The notes under the pieces are model-generated. The model saw nothing but the letters and a program-made list of their open reading frames with translations. It searched no databases and was not told the origin of the DNA. A stretch of DNA of 64,000 nucleotides, taken from NCBI RefSeq assembly GCF_002260845.1, contig NZ_BEDT01000001.1, positions 719,436-783,435 of the forward strand. The letters are read 5' to 3'. Positions within the stretch are counted from its first letter, which is position 1. Each line of letters opens with the position of its first letter. Positions 33,839 to 42,149 of the stretch are shown one piece after another. The position numbers and the translations under genes are program-made. Origin of the DNA: Pseudolactococcus reticulitermitis (GTDB lineage Bacteria; Bacillota; Bacilli; Lactobacillales; Streptococcaceae).

Positions 33839-34996
33839 TTACCAATATCTATGCCAGTCTGGTTTAACTAATCTCATCAATGCTTCAAAATAAAAGTAAT
33901 CTCCCCACAGGTTAGGTTCATCTATCCCCTTACCTTCTGCGTAAGCATAGACCCCATGTTGCAGCAAACCTTCATTTTCTTTATCAGTCCAGTTCGTATA
34001 TTTTTCCCCTAATTGATAAATGAGACCTTTGGCAATTTTTTTCGAATCTGGATAGCTTTTTAACTTTTCTGCTTCTAGTAAGCCACATGCCACAATCGCT
34101 GCAGCAGAGCTATCTTTTGCAGACGGATTGGCATTGGTAAAATCAAAATCCCAGTAAGGTATTAAATCTTCTGGCAGATTGTCTATAAAAACTGACACGA
34201 CTTTGCTATAAAAATCTGGTAATTTGTCGGAACCAAGATAACTCTCAATTAATGGTATGCCTAATATCGCCCAGCTCTGTCCTCTCGCCCATGTTGACTG
34301 ATGACTATTGCCTTGGTGGGTTGCACCTTGAAGTGGCGCGCCTGTCTTGACATCAAAATAATAGGTGTGGTAGGTACTAAAATTATCACGAAATATCGTT
34401 TTAAGGAGTGTTTTATAATGACTTTTAGCTATTTCTGCATAACGTTCTTCTCCTGAAAGCTCTGTTGCCATCAATAAAAGTGGCAAATTTAAAATAGAAT
34501 CAATAATCAAACGATATTCCTTCGCATCACCATATTTTCCCCAAGCTTGGATAAACTGTCCTTTTTCATGATATCTTGCAACCAAAACATCTGCCGCCTG
34601 TAAAAATGTTAATCGGTCACTTTCTTTTTTCGTGATTTTATAGGCTGCACCTGCGGATAAGCTATAAAGAAAACCAATATCATGATGGTCCAATACAAAG
34701 TGCTGATCTAGTCTATCTTGAAAACTTTTGACATTCTTGTCAATTAATTCTAAAAATGCTTTTTCTCCCGTCCATTCATATGCTAAGCATAACATGCCTG
34801 TCCAAAAGCCATTCGTCCAGTCATCATTTGCTTTAATCCGATACTTCCCTTGCGTTGCACAAGCAGACGGAAACTGCAATTGATAGCGTTTCATATTTGA
34901 TTTGAGTCTTGCTACGATATGATTCATTTGCTCGTTTAACCATTGCTTATCAACCTTTTCGCCAAGCAAAATCAGTGCTTCTTTTTTATTTGTCAT
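33839..34996 (-). CDS. Unsaturated glucuronyl hydrolase, GH88
   Basis: 385 residues, (alpha/alpha)6 barrel. Family marks: NGFWTGMLCLAYEWTGE (near 62), LDHHDIGFLYSLSAG with the catalytic Asp (near 104), THQGNSHQSTWARGQSWAI (near 222) and DSSAAAIVACGLLE (near 295). It hydrates the 4,5-double bond of unsaturated uronate at the non-reducing end of lyase products, releasing 4-deoxy-5-keto-uronate for KduI and the amino sugar or its phosphate. No signal peptide, so it works after PTS import. It has its own promoter, with operator palindromes just past the -10. Confidence 0.92.
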   Translation of the reverse strand: MTNKKEALILLGEKVDKQWLNEQMNHIVARLKSNMKRYQLQFPSACATQGKYRIKANDDWTNGFWTGMLCLAYEWTGEKAFLELIDKNVKSFQDRLDQHFVLDHHDIGFLYSLSAGAAYKITKKESDRLTFLQAADVLVARYHEKGQFIQAWGKYGDAKEYRLIIDSILNLPLLLMATELSGEERYAEIAKSHYKTLLKTIFRDNFSTYHTYYFDVKTGAPLQGATHQGNSHQSTWARGQSWAILGIPLIESYLGSDKLPDFYSKVVSVFIDNLPEDLIPYWDFDFTNANPSAKDSSAAAIVACGLLEAEKLKSYPDSKKIAKGLIYQLGEKYTNWTDKENEGLLQHGVYAYAEGKGIDEPNLWGDYFYFEALMRLVKPDWHRYW

Positions 34997-35008
34997 CTCT
35001 ACCTCGAC

Positions 35009-35027
35009 TTAATATATTAACATATTA
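35009..35027. promoter_or_regulatory. GntR operator pair at the GH88 promoter
   Basis: TTAATATATTAA (35009-35020) and the overlapping TTAACATATTA (35017-35027) resemble the palindromes at the gntR and PTS promoters. They begin 2 nt past the GH88 -10 and so cover its start site. Confidence 0.65.
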
Positions 35028-35028
35028 T

Positions 35029-35057
35029 ATTATAATAGATTTAAGGAAAAATAGCAA
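35029..35057 (-). promoter_or_regulatory. Promoter of GH88-GH35 unit
   Basis: TTGCTA (35052-35057), 17-nt spacer and perfect TATAAT (35029-35034) on the minus strand, 32 nt before the GH88 ATG. Confidence 0.82.
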
Positions 35058-35171
35058 GTCCTTCCAAAGGATAATTTATCATCCTTTTAGTCAAACAAAA
35101 AACACCCTCTCTGTTGACGTGCTGATTTCATCTACTCTGTCCCTAATATTTTCAATATTTAGAATTTTATA

Positions 35172-35199
35172 TTGACATTTTTTGTTATTGTTTTATAAT
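35172..35199 (+). promoter_or_regulatory. Promoter of the 92-residue membrane protein gene
   Basis: TTGACA (35172-35177), 16-nt spacer, TATAAT (35194-35199), 25 nt before the ATG. A consensus-strength promoter. Confidence 0.85.
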
Positions 35200-35224
35200 A
35201 TTAAGAGTAGAAAGAGAGTGTTTT

Positions 35225-35503
35225 ATGTCTAAATATGAAATTTCAGATGCAAAAGTATCAACTGTTTTAGGAATTATTTTTGTCCCTTCTTTGGTCGTGT
35301 GGGCTTATCACCAAAACAAATACACCTTAGACGGTCAAGCCATGACTGGTGGTCGTTTTTACTGGCGTTATTTTGGTTGGTCTTTACTGACAGGGATTCC
35401 TTTTGTTGGGCTAATCTATGGACTTGTTAAGTTAAACGATATCGTTGAAACACGTAATGACTTAACACGCAAACTTGCAAAATTAGATCAGCTATCAGAC
35501 TGA
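35225..35503 (+). CDS. Small two-helix membrane protein, unknown function
   Basis: 92 residues with two hydrophobic segments (VLGIIFVPSLVVWAYH near 14-29 and SLLTGIPFVGLIYGLVKL near 52-70) and a charged C-terminal tail (DIVETRNDLTRKLAKLDQL) that could form a short coiled coil. I do not recognise the family. It has a near-perfect sigma-A promoter, an AAAGAGAG-like weak SD and a strong shared terminator, so it is a real monocistronic gene, probably well transcribed. It points away from GH88 and converges on the NADH oxidase gene; neither neighbour suggests a role. Confidence 0.75.
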   Translation: MSKYEISDAKVSTVLGIIFVPSLVVWAYHQNKYTLDGQAMTGGRFYWRYFGWSLLTGIPFVGLIYGLVKLNDIVETRNDLTRKLAKLDQLSD

Positions 35504-35512
35504 ATTTTAACA

Positions 35513-35549
35513 CAAAAACACCTCTAACATTCTGTCAGAGGTGTTTTTG
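35513..35549. terminator. Bidirectional terminator
   Basis: CAAAAACACCTCT (35513-35525) and AGAGGTGTTTTTG (35537-35549) are exact complements, a 13-bp stem with U-runs in both directions. It separates the small membrane protein gene from the convergent NADH oxidase gene. Confidence 0.92.
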
Positions 35550-35559
35550 ATGGCTTGAT

Positions 35560-36918
35560 TTAAAACTTAGTCTCACCCAAAGCGGCTTGTGCTGCTAGGT
35601 TCAGGAGTGACCATTGCCGATCAAAGCCAGGCTGGAAGAAGAAATCTGCTTCTGCTAAGTCTTCTAATGTTAAGCCAGTCGTGATGGCAAGTGCTAGTGT
35701 ATTGATATGGGCTGTCACATCATAAGTTGACATGACTTGTCCACCGAGGATTTTGTGTGTCTCTTGGTCATAATTTAACTTGACATAGACGTCTGTATTG
35801 CCGTCGTTTTTAACAAAACTTGGGCGCAAGGTATCTTTGAAGAAACTGCCGGTCATGGTAACGCCTGAACGGGCTGCTGAGAAATCATTGAGACCTGTCA
35901 TGGCAAATTTATAGCCAAAGACTGAGAGGGCACTTGTGCCTAACACACCACGGAATTTTTCTGTTGGTGTCTCTAACTCGATATGACGCACGATATAACG
36001 CGCCTCACGACGCGCTGTTGATGCTAAGGCAACGGGCGCATGTTGTTGACTGGCAATATTCAGTGGTAAAATCGCATCTCCGACCGCATAAACAGCTTTG
36101 GCAGATGTGCGCAAATAGTCATCGACTTTGATTTGGCCACGTGGTTCTAGGTCAACTAATCCTTTGAGCCATGCTGTGTTAGGTGTGACACCCGCTGCCA
36201 CAATCACGAGGTCAGCAGCAATCGTGCCAGTCTTTGTCTCAACGCCAGTGACTGCATCGCCACCGGCAAAACCTGTGATGCTTGCCCCTAGTGCTAAGTC
36301 TACCCCATTTGCCGCAAAAACAGGCGCTAGAATATCAGTTAAATCTTTGTCGAGGTAGTTGCCGAGGACATCGTCAATCATGTCAATAATCGTCACTTTT
36401 TTGTCTGCCTTGGCAAAGACTTCCGCAGCCTCAACGCCGATATAGCCAGAGCCAATGACCACAACGTTTTTAACAGCTGGGTCTTGCATCTTTTCTTTGA
36501 TGTTAAGCGCCCAAGCACGGCCACGCATGAAGAAGATGTTTTTCTTATCTGCACCTGGAACAGGTAGCGCGGCTGGTGTGACACCAGATGATAAAATCAG
36601 TTTATCATAAGTATCTGTGAAAATGTCACCTGTTACCAAGTTTTTAACTGTCACTTCTTTTTTGTCCGCATCAAAACGTAAAACCTCATGTTGCGAGTTG
36701 ACCTTACCACCACGCTTTTCGATGTCTTCTGGTTTGAAATTGCGAACATCGTCAACACCTGAGACTTTGTCTTCTAAAAATAGTTGCATGCCACATGACA
36801 AGAAAGAAACGAAATCCCCTTTTTCATAAATCGTCACCTCAACATCTGGATATTTGTCCAAAAATTCCAATGCTGACTGGTGACCCCCGTGGCTTGCGCC
36901 AATGATAATGACTTTCAT
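35560..36918 (-). CDS. nox: NADH oxidase (water-forming type)
   Basis: 452 residues of the FAD-dependent pyridine nucleotide-disulfide family. The N-terminal FAD motif (VIIGASHGGHQSALEFL) is followed by the redox-active single Cys in SFLSCGMQLFL (near 42), the NAD-binding motif VVVIGSGYIGVEAAEVF (near 152), the second FAD site VYAVGDAI (near 277) and the dimerisation domain. Such enzymes reduce oxygen to water with two NADH and regenerate NAD in cocci without a respiratory chain. The ATG has an AAGGAGAACAAC SD. CoA-disulfide reductases are related, but the Cys context and length favour Nox. Monocistronic between two terminators. Confidence 0.9.
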   Translation of the reverse strand: MKVIIIGASHGGHQSALEFLDKYPDVEVTIYEKGDFVSFLSCGMQLFLEDKVSGVDDVRNFKPEDIEKRGGKVNSQHEVLRFDADKKEVTVKNLVTGDIFTDTYDKLILSSGVTPAALPVPGADKKNIFFMRGRAWALNIKEKMQDPAVKNVVVIGSGYIGVEAAEVFAKADKKVTIIDMIDDVLGNYLDKDLTDILAPVFAANGVDLALGASITGFAGGDAVTGVETKTGTIAADLVIVAAGVTPNTAWLKGLVDLEPRGQIKVDDYLRTSAKAVYAVGDAILPLNIASQQHAPVALASTARREARYIVRHIELETPTEKFRGVLGTSALSVFGYKFAMTGLNDFSAARSGVTMTGSFFKDTLRPSFVKNDGNTDVYVKLNYDQETHKILGGQVMSTYDVTAHINTLALAITTGLTLEDLAEADFFFQPGFDRQWSLLNLAAQAALGETKF

Positions 36919-36984
36919 GTTGTTCTCCTTTTTTTAATTTAATACCCTGACTAAAACTGACGCAATCAGACATTCAGTAAATAG

Positions 36985-37026
36985 AAAAGGCTTACATCTT
37001 TAGGATACAAAAATGAAAGCCTTTTT
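36985..37026 (-). terminator. Terminator downstream of malQ
   Basis: AAAAGGCTTACAT (36985-36997) pairs with ATGAAAGCCTTTT (37013-37025) around a 15-nt loop, with short T-runs on both strands. It ends the malQ transcript. Confidence 0.7.
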
Positions 37027-37058
37027 ACTATTATTTTGTTTATAAATTTTCGAATAAA

Positions 37059-39065
37059 CTATCTGCCGATATGTCGCCGCGTTGTCTTAATCAATCCCCT
37101 GATTTTTGAAGTAATCTCATCAGACGCTAACAAGTCTTCATTGGATAAATGGTTGCGAAAACGCCAGTAATGGAAAGGATTTTCAGGCTGATTAATCCGC
37201 TCTAAGCTCTCGTCTGCTAGGCAATGTGAGGTCATGGCGAGCAAATCCTGTAGCGGAAAAATAGCTAACATGGCATCAGAATTCATATGACGCTGGATGA
37301 TTTCAGTCGCGATTTCCTGTGTCATAAAGCCGGGTGCAGTCCCCCACCAGTGCATGACATCATTGTAATATTTTTGGGTGAAAGCTGGGTCCTCTTTCCA
37401 CCATTGACGTAGCGTTGAGGTATCATGTGAAGATGTGGAAACAACGGACAAATATGGCGCCCAGTCTAAATTATTGACGGCGTGAGCGCTATCTGATGGC
37501 ATCCGCTCAATCATCAAGCGTAAAATCTGCAAATGCCACATGACGTCAGGCACATTCTCAGGCACCATACCGAGGTCTTCTCCACAGGCTAACATATCCG
37601 TGGCATTTTTAATCACGGGCAATTTTTGATAGGCTTTTTCTTTCCAAAAGTCATTATGACGGGTGTAAAAATAGTCATTGTACAGTCTCGTCAAGTTTTG
37701 TTTGACTTGCTCATCGCCAAACTCACGGAAGCTCAGAGTTTCCATCAATTTGATGCGTGGCTGATAGAGACCTGGTGTTCGATGATCTGCTAGAAACAAA
37801 ACATTTTCTTGTAAAGCAAAACAAATATCTCGTAAACGCTCATCTGAGACCTGGGCTGCTATTTTTTTCTGCGTGTTGTACTGCTCTTTAAAGCGATAGT
37901 TACCATTGCCACGGGACTCTAAAAACTCAGCAAAGAGGCGATCGTTATACGCCCCTGCAAGCTCACGCACGACCCAATCTTTGATGAAAGGCTGTGTGAA
38001 CCGGTCTTCTCCGCCCCAACTTCTGAAAGGAATATGATAGGAGTTTTCAATGTCGTCAATTGTTAAGCCAAGCGCAGGTGAAAACTGCCCCAAAAGCGCT
38101 CGAACACTGTGATTGGGGATTTCCCAGATTCGGAAGAAGCCTAGAATGTGATCTAATCGGTAGGCATCAAAATATTCCCGCATAACAGTTAGGCGCTGTT
38201 GCCACCAAGCAAAGTTGGTCTCTGCCATGTTCTCCCAATTATAAGTCGGAAAGCCCCAGTTTTGACCGGTTGCCGAAAAAGCATCCGGTGGCGCACCCGT
38301 TTGCTGATCCATATGATACAAGCTTTCATCCGACCAAGCGTCTGCTGAGTCATGGGCAATGCCAATGGCAATATCTCCTTTAAGCCCTACCCCGAGCGAG
38401 TGCGCATAATCGGAAGCAGATTTGAGCTGCTCATGGAGTAAGAATTGGACAAAGTAATGGAGATTAAGACCAGATGCTGATAATTTTTTCAGTTTATCTT
38501 TAGAAAACTGAGCAAACTCACCCCATTGCGAAAAGTCAGCTGTCTGATGCAAGTCTCTCAGATGGCAGAAAGCCGCATAAGGTTCAAGCCAGTTACGATT
38601 TTGTGCAAAGAAATCCAAGAAAGCCATACTAGCAAAAATGTTTTTACTCAGTTTCTCATAGCCAATCTTGATATAGTGCCATTTGGCAGCCAAGACAGCT
38701 TCATAATCAATGGCTTCCAAGGCATTGAGGGTCTTTTGTTGGGCATCAAAAGCTGCTTTTTCTGTCTCCGTTAAAACCATTCGGATGTCAGCCAAATCAA
38801 AGTAAATCGGATGCAAAGCAAAAACAGAAATCGCCCGATAAGGATAACTGTCTCGCCAATCCATAAAGGTTGTTGTATCATTAATCGGCAGAATCTGAAT
38901 TAAATCCATACCTGACTTGGCTACGAAATCAGCAAAACTTTTCAAATCCGAAAAATCGCCCACACCAAATGATTGCGCACTCCGTAGCGAAAACACAGGA
39001 ATCGCAACGCCAGTGTGGTAGGGAATACTTGTGTGTGGTTCGAGTTTATAATCTGTTGTAACCAT
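37059..39065 (-). CDS. malQ: 4-alpha-glucanotransferase (GH77)
   Basis: About 668 residues from ATG 39065 (AAAGGAGAAATCACC); the longer frame adds 20. GH77 marks: LRSAQSFGVGDFSDLKSF (near 27), nucleophile Asp in FDAYRLDHILGFFRIWEIP (near 310), acid/base Glu in ACGEDLGMVPENVPDV (near 515) and the third acid in SSHDTSTLRQWW (near 565). It transfers maltodextrin segments and releases glucose. At this length, with an insert between acid/base and third Asp, it resembles the DPE2-like branch but lacks starch-binding modules. It is alone rather than in a maltose operon, with a cre site overlapping its promoter. Confidence 0.92.
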   Translation of the reverse strand: MVTTDYKLEPHTSIPYHTGVAIPVFSLRSAQSFGVGDFSDLKSFADFVAKSGMDLIQILPINDTTTFMDWRDSYPYRAISVFALHPIYFDLADIRMVLTETEKAAFDAQQKTLNALEAIDYEAVLAAKWHYIKIGYEKLSKNIFASMAFLDFFAQNRNWLEPYAAFCHLRDLHQTADFSQWGEFAQFSKDKLKKLSASGLNLHYFVQFLLHEQLKSASDYAHSLGVGLKGDIAIGIAHDSADAWSDESLYHMDQQTGAPPDAFSATGQNWGFPTYNWENMAETNFAWWQQRLTVMREYFDAYRLDHILGFFRIWEIPNHSVRALLGQFSPALGLTIDDIENSYHIPFRSWGGEDRFTQPFIKDWVVRELAGAYNDRLFAEFLESRGNGNYRFKEQYNTQKKIAAQVSDERLRDICFALQENVLFLADHRTPGLYQPRIKLMETLSFREFGDEQVKQNLTRLYNDYFYTRHNDFWKEKAYQKLPVIKNATDMLACGEDLGMVPENVPDVMWHLQILRLMIERMPSDSAHAVNNLDWAPYLSVVSTSSHDTSTLRQWWKEDPAFTQKYYNDVMHWWGTAPGFMTQEIATEIIQRHMNSDAMLAIFPLQDLLAMTSHCLADESLERINQPENPFHYWRFRNHLSNEDLLASDEITSKIRGLIKTTRRHIGR

Positions 39066-39186
39066 GGTGATTTCTCCTTTGCCAACAAGGCTTTTAATGG
39101 TGTCTGAGCTGAGCTTTTGTAACACACTATCAAAAGTCTCCAGCCGTTCTTTCTTTATCTCTCTTTTAAGGCAATTATATCACAAA

Positions 39187-39201
39187 ATGTAACCGTTTTC
39201 A
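39187..39201. promoter_or_regulatory. cre site in malQ promoter
   Basis: ATGTAACCGTTTTCA fits WTGNAANCGNWNNCW throughout. It lies about 7-10 nt upstream of a TATAAT (minus strand, near 39175-39180), so CcpA would compete with RNA polymerase. Confidence 0.7.
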
Positions 39202-39285
39202 CATATTTGTATTATATTTGTGATTTGCAAACCCTCTATCATTATTTGCATTTGCCGATTGATCGCAGAGCCATTTTTTTTAAAG

Positions 39286-39313
39286 CAAAAAAAATCGCCT
39301 GACGACGATTTTT
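39286..39313 (-). terminator. fakA terminator
   Basis: AAATCG (39292-39297) and CGATTT (39306-39311) flank an 8-nt loop; the minus strand then has a run of eight or nine T. It lies about 10 nt after the fakA stop. Confidence 0.8.
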
Positions 39314-39321
39314 ACTTGATT

Positions 39322-41004
39322 TTATTCAACTGAGAAAAGATACGGGTAAACAGGTTGTCCACCTTCAAAGATCTCGACTTCAACATCTGGATACTTATCT
39401 TCAAGTTCTTCTGACAAAGTCTCAACCAGTTGACGGTTACCATCAGCACCGATATAGATACTGATAATTTCTGCCTCTTCATTGCTGGCTAGCATTTGAA
39501 CAAAAGTTTCTGTCAAGACACCATGCATGTCTTTATCTGACACGACGATTTTATTGTCAATCATGCCAAGCCAGTCATTTTCGTGAATTTCAAGCCCATC
39601 AATGGAGGTATCTCTAACAGCATTGGTCACTTGACCACTGATCACTTCTGACAGATTGTCAGTCATGTCAGCTGCATTTTCTTCTAATGTTTTACTTGCT
39701 TCAAAAGCTAGTAAGGCAGTCAAGCCTTGTGACACTGTCTTAGACTCAACGACTTTCGCCGGAATATCAACAACGTCCGCAGCTGATTGGGCAGCCATGA
39801 AGATATTTTTATTATTCGGTAAAATAATCACGTTGTGCGCATTGACCGTTTCGATGGCTTTGACAATGTCTTCAGTCGATGGGTTCATCGTTTGACCACC
39901 AGAAATCACATAGTCAGCACCCATATCTTTGAAGATTTTCGCCAAACCATCGCCAGCAGCAATCGCAATCACTGCGAATGCTTTTGGTTCAGCAGATGCT
40001 TGAGGCGCAGCACCATTGGCTTCCTTGATCACTTGCGCATCGTGTTGCTCACGCATATTGTCAACTTTAACTTTGACAAGGGCACCATATTTCAGCCCTT
40101 CTTGCATGACAATGCCCGGATCTTCTGTATGGACATGGACTTTGACGATTTCATCATCATTGACTACTAACAATGAATCCCCGATTTCATTTAAGTAATT
40201 ACGGAATGCATCATAATCGAAAGCTTTCGTTACAGTCGGTCCTTGACCGATGCCAACCATGATTTCAGTACAGTAACCGAATTTGATATCTTCTGTTGCC
40301 ACATGACCTGCGACTGATTTGTGATGCTCAGCATTGACCATTTCATCCATGACAGCTGGTGTCGCTTGGAATTCTTCAGATGTCAAATATTCGCCCGTCG
40401 CTGCTGCAACAAAGCCTTCTAAGATGTAAACTAAGCCTTGACCACCAGAATCGACAACACCGACTTCTTTCAGCACCGGCAACATATCCGGCGTTTTAGC
40501 CAAGGCAACTTTCGCCCCTTCGAGCGCTGCTTTCAGCACGTCGATTGCATCATCAGAACTTGCTGCTTTTTTGCCGGCAAATGCTGCTGCACCACGAGAA
40601 ACGGTTAAAATTGTCCCTTCGACAGGCTTCATCACCGCTTTATAGGCAACTTCGACACCATTTTGGAAGGCTTTGGCTAAGTTTTCAGCCGTAAAAACAT
40701 CCGCATCTTTAATCGCTTGACTAAATCCACGGAAAATTTGTGACAAAATAACGCCAGAGTTGCCACGCGCGCCCATGAGCAAGCCTTTTGATAAAATAGC
40801 TGCCACTTCACCAACTGTCGTCGCATGATTATCAGAGACCGCTTTAGCACCATTGGTAATCGTCATCCCCATATTTGTGCCTGTATCACCATCGGGTACA
40901 GGGAATACATTAAGCGAGTTGACATACTCTGCTTGGTTATTTAAACGCGTGCTCGCTGCTTGAATCATCTCCTGAAACAAGCTTGCATTGATTGTATTTG
41001 TCAT
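39322..41004 (-). CDS. fakA: Fatty acid kinase catalytic subunit FakA (DhaL-domain protein)
   Basis: 560 residues. The N-terminal DhaL domain has the metal-binding Asp cluster in NVFPVPDGDTGTNMGMTITNG (near 30-50) and GARGNSGVILSQIFRGFS (near 80-97). A middle domain includes CTEIMVG and VHVHTEDPG; the C-terminal domain has ITLP-like and IYIGADGNRQLVE sequence. FakA phosphorylates FakB-bound fatty acids for phospholipid synthesis at the membrane. The FakB partner is not in the window. It follows the asp23-like gene with a 1-nt gap, the same pairing as yloU-yloV of Bacillus. Confidence 0.92.
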   Translation of the reverse strand: MTNTINASLFQEMIQAASTRLNNQAEYVNSLNVFPVPDGDTGTNMGMTITNGAKAVSDNHATTVGEVAAILSKGLLMGARGNSGVILSQIFRGFSQAIKDADVFTAENLAKAFQNGVEVAYKAVMKPVEGTILTVSRGAAAFAGKKAASSDDAIDVLKAALEGAKVALAKTPDMLPVLKEVGVVDSGGQGLVYILEGFVAAATGEYLTSEEFQATPAVMDEMVNAEHHKSVAGHVATEDIKFGYCTEIMVGIGQGPTVTKAFDYDAFRNYLNEIGDSLLVVNDDEIVKVHVHTEDPGIVMQEGLKYGALVKVKVDNMREQHDAQVIKEANGAAPQASAEPKAFAVIAIAAGDGLAKIFKDMGADYVISGGQTMNPSTEDIVKAIETVNAHNVIILPNNKNIFMAAQSAADVVDIPAKVVESKTVSQGLTALLAFEASKTLEENAADMTDNLSEVISGQVTNAVRDTSIDGLEIHENDWLGMIDNKIVVSDKDMHGVLTETFVQMLASNEEAEIISIYIGADGNRQLVETLSEELEDKYPDVEVEIFEGGQPVYPYLFSVE

Positions 41005-41005
41005 C

Positions 41006-41368
41006 TTATTCAGCCACCACTTTCACATTTTGTACGAAAACATTAACTGAATTCGCTGTAATGCCCAGTTGGTTTTCTAAATTAAATTTAACTCGTTCTT
41101 GCACATTTTTAGCGACTTCAGAAATTTTAACGCCAAATGAAACAATCACATAAATGTCAACATCAACACCATTAGCATTAGCAGAAATCACAACACCCTT
41201 GGCGTAGTTCTCTTGACGCAAAAGTGTCTTAAAATTATCTTTGACAGCATTTTTGCTGGTCATACCGACCACACCAAAAATCTCTGTTGTTGATGCGCCA
41301 ACAATTGTTGCAATCACATCATTTTCGATGTCAACTGTCCCATTTTTTGTATTAATTGTCACAGCCAT
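41006..41368 (-). CDS. Asp23/Gls24 family protein (YloU-like)
   Basis: 120 residues of one Asp23 domain: VDIENDVIATIVGASTTEIFGVVGM (near 10-35) and VDVDIYVIVSFGVKISEVAKNVQERVKF (near 70-97). Members associate with membrane or envelope stress roles; the exact function is unknown. The start ATG has GCGAGGAAAAAATT upstream. It is cotranscribed with fakA. A small hairpin (CCTAGT...ACTAGG, about 41402-41424) lies in its upstream region. Confidence 0.87.
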   Translation of the reverse strand: MAVTINTKNGTVDIENDVIATIVGASTTEIFGVVGMTSKNAVKDNFKTLLRQENYAKGVVISANANGVDVDIYVIVSFGVKISEVAKNVQERVKFNLENQLGITANSVNVFVQNVKVVAE

Positions 41369-41515
41369 AATTTTTTCCTCGCTTTACAATCTAGCCTGTT
41401 ATGAACCTAGTATTTTCAACTAGGTGTGCCTTGTGTCTTACCGTATTTTTCAACGTTGGATGCCATCACGCACCACTCAACACCTTTTCTCTCATTTTAT
41501 CACAATCCGGCTAAT

Positions 41516-41541
41516 AAAAAAACCGTGAAGTCTTTTCACGG
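41516..41541 (-). terminator. rpmB terminator
   Basis: CCGTGAA and TTCACGG (41523-41541) form a compact stem followed on the minus strand by TTTTTTT. It lies about 270 nt past the rpmB stop, with the MITE-like element in between. Confidence 0.85.
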
Positions 41542-41623
41542 CAAAATAGTTCTAACCAAACCAAGAGCTTTTGAATCATTTGGCCCAACGTATCGTAGAC
41601 TCAAATTAACGCAAAAGCACTTC

Positions 41624-41779
41624 GGGTACCTCTAAAAACTCAGATTTGCCCCTTTTGGCTAAATTTCCCTATCGCGTCGTTATTGCTCCGAACCTTGCAA
41701 TAGCAAGCTTTGTCGCAATGCCTAGCGCTAGAAAAAAATTTATCTCAAAAGGCATCAAAAGCAGTTTTTAGAGGCACCC
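41624..41779. mobile_element. MITE-like 156-bp inverted-repeat element
   Basis: The ends are 17-bp terminal inverted repeats with one mismatch: GGGTACCTCTAAAAACT (41624-41640) and, as reverse complement, GGGTGCCTCTAAAAACT (41763-41779). The similarity continues inward (TGCC, CTTTTGG, TAAATTT blocks), so the whole element can fold. No open frame. No clear target duplication is seen. It fills most of the 444-nt gap between rpmB and the asp23-like gene, together with the rpmB terminator. Confidence 0.65.
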
Positions 41780-41812
41780 TCCTTTTGTTCTTCATTTGAT
41801 CAAACACACGTC

Positions 41813-42001
41813 TTAAACGCGTTCAACTGAAAGGTTTTTAAGTGCACGAGCTGAAGCCCATACTGATTTCACTTTACCATTTTCAACGATTTTAATTTTT
41901 TGCAAGTTAGGTTTCACTTGTTTTTTCGTTTTGTTCATTGCATGTGAACGGTTGTTAGCTGATGAAGTCTTACGACCTGTAAAGTAACATACTTTAGCCA
42001 T
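41813..42001 (-). CDS. rpmB: Ribosomal protein bL28
   Basis: 62 residues from ATG 42001 (GAGGAGAAATAT SD): [20 protein letters not shown] and [14 protein letters not shown], then WASARALKN, all standard L28 features. It is a large-subunit ribosomal protein. It has a Cys near residue 5 but not the four-Cys zinc set. The longer frame adds 14 residues read from the leader. Own promoter with an extended -10; upstream of the asp23-like and fakA genes as in other Firmicutes, here separated from them by a MITE-like element and a terminator. Confidence 0.96.
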   Translation of the reverse strand: MAKVCYFTGRKTSSANNRSHAMNKTKKQVKPNLQKIKIVENGKVKSVWASARALKNLSVERV

Positions 42002-42056
42002 GATATATTTCTCCTCGAGTATTTTTTTGTTAGTCAAATTCATAACATACTAGAAT

Positions 42057-42084
42057 ATTATACCATGTTTTGACTTAAAAGCAA
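42057..42084 (-). promoter_or_regulatory. rpmB promoter
   Basis: TTGCTT (42079-42084), 16-nt spacer and TATAAT (42057-42062) with an upstream TGG, making it an extended -10. The leader is about 50 nt. Confidence 0.85.
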
Positions 42085-42149
42085 GCGATATTTTGGATTT
42101 ATTTTAATGTTATCACTCCCTTTTTAAGCACAAGCCTCAAACTGAAAGC

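Noticed and set aside
41624..41779. The inverted repeat after rpmB as the rpmB terminator
   Set aside because: Loop and arms are too long and there is no U-run; a compact terminator is present at 41516-41541.
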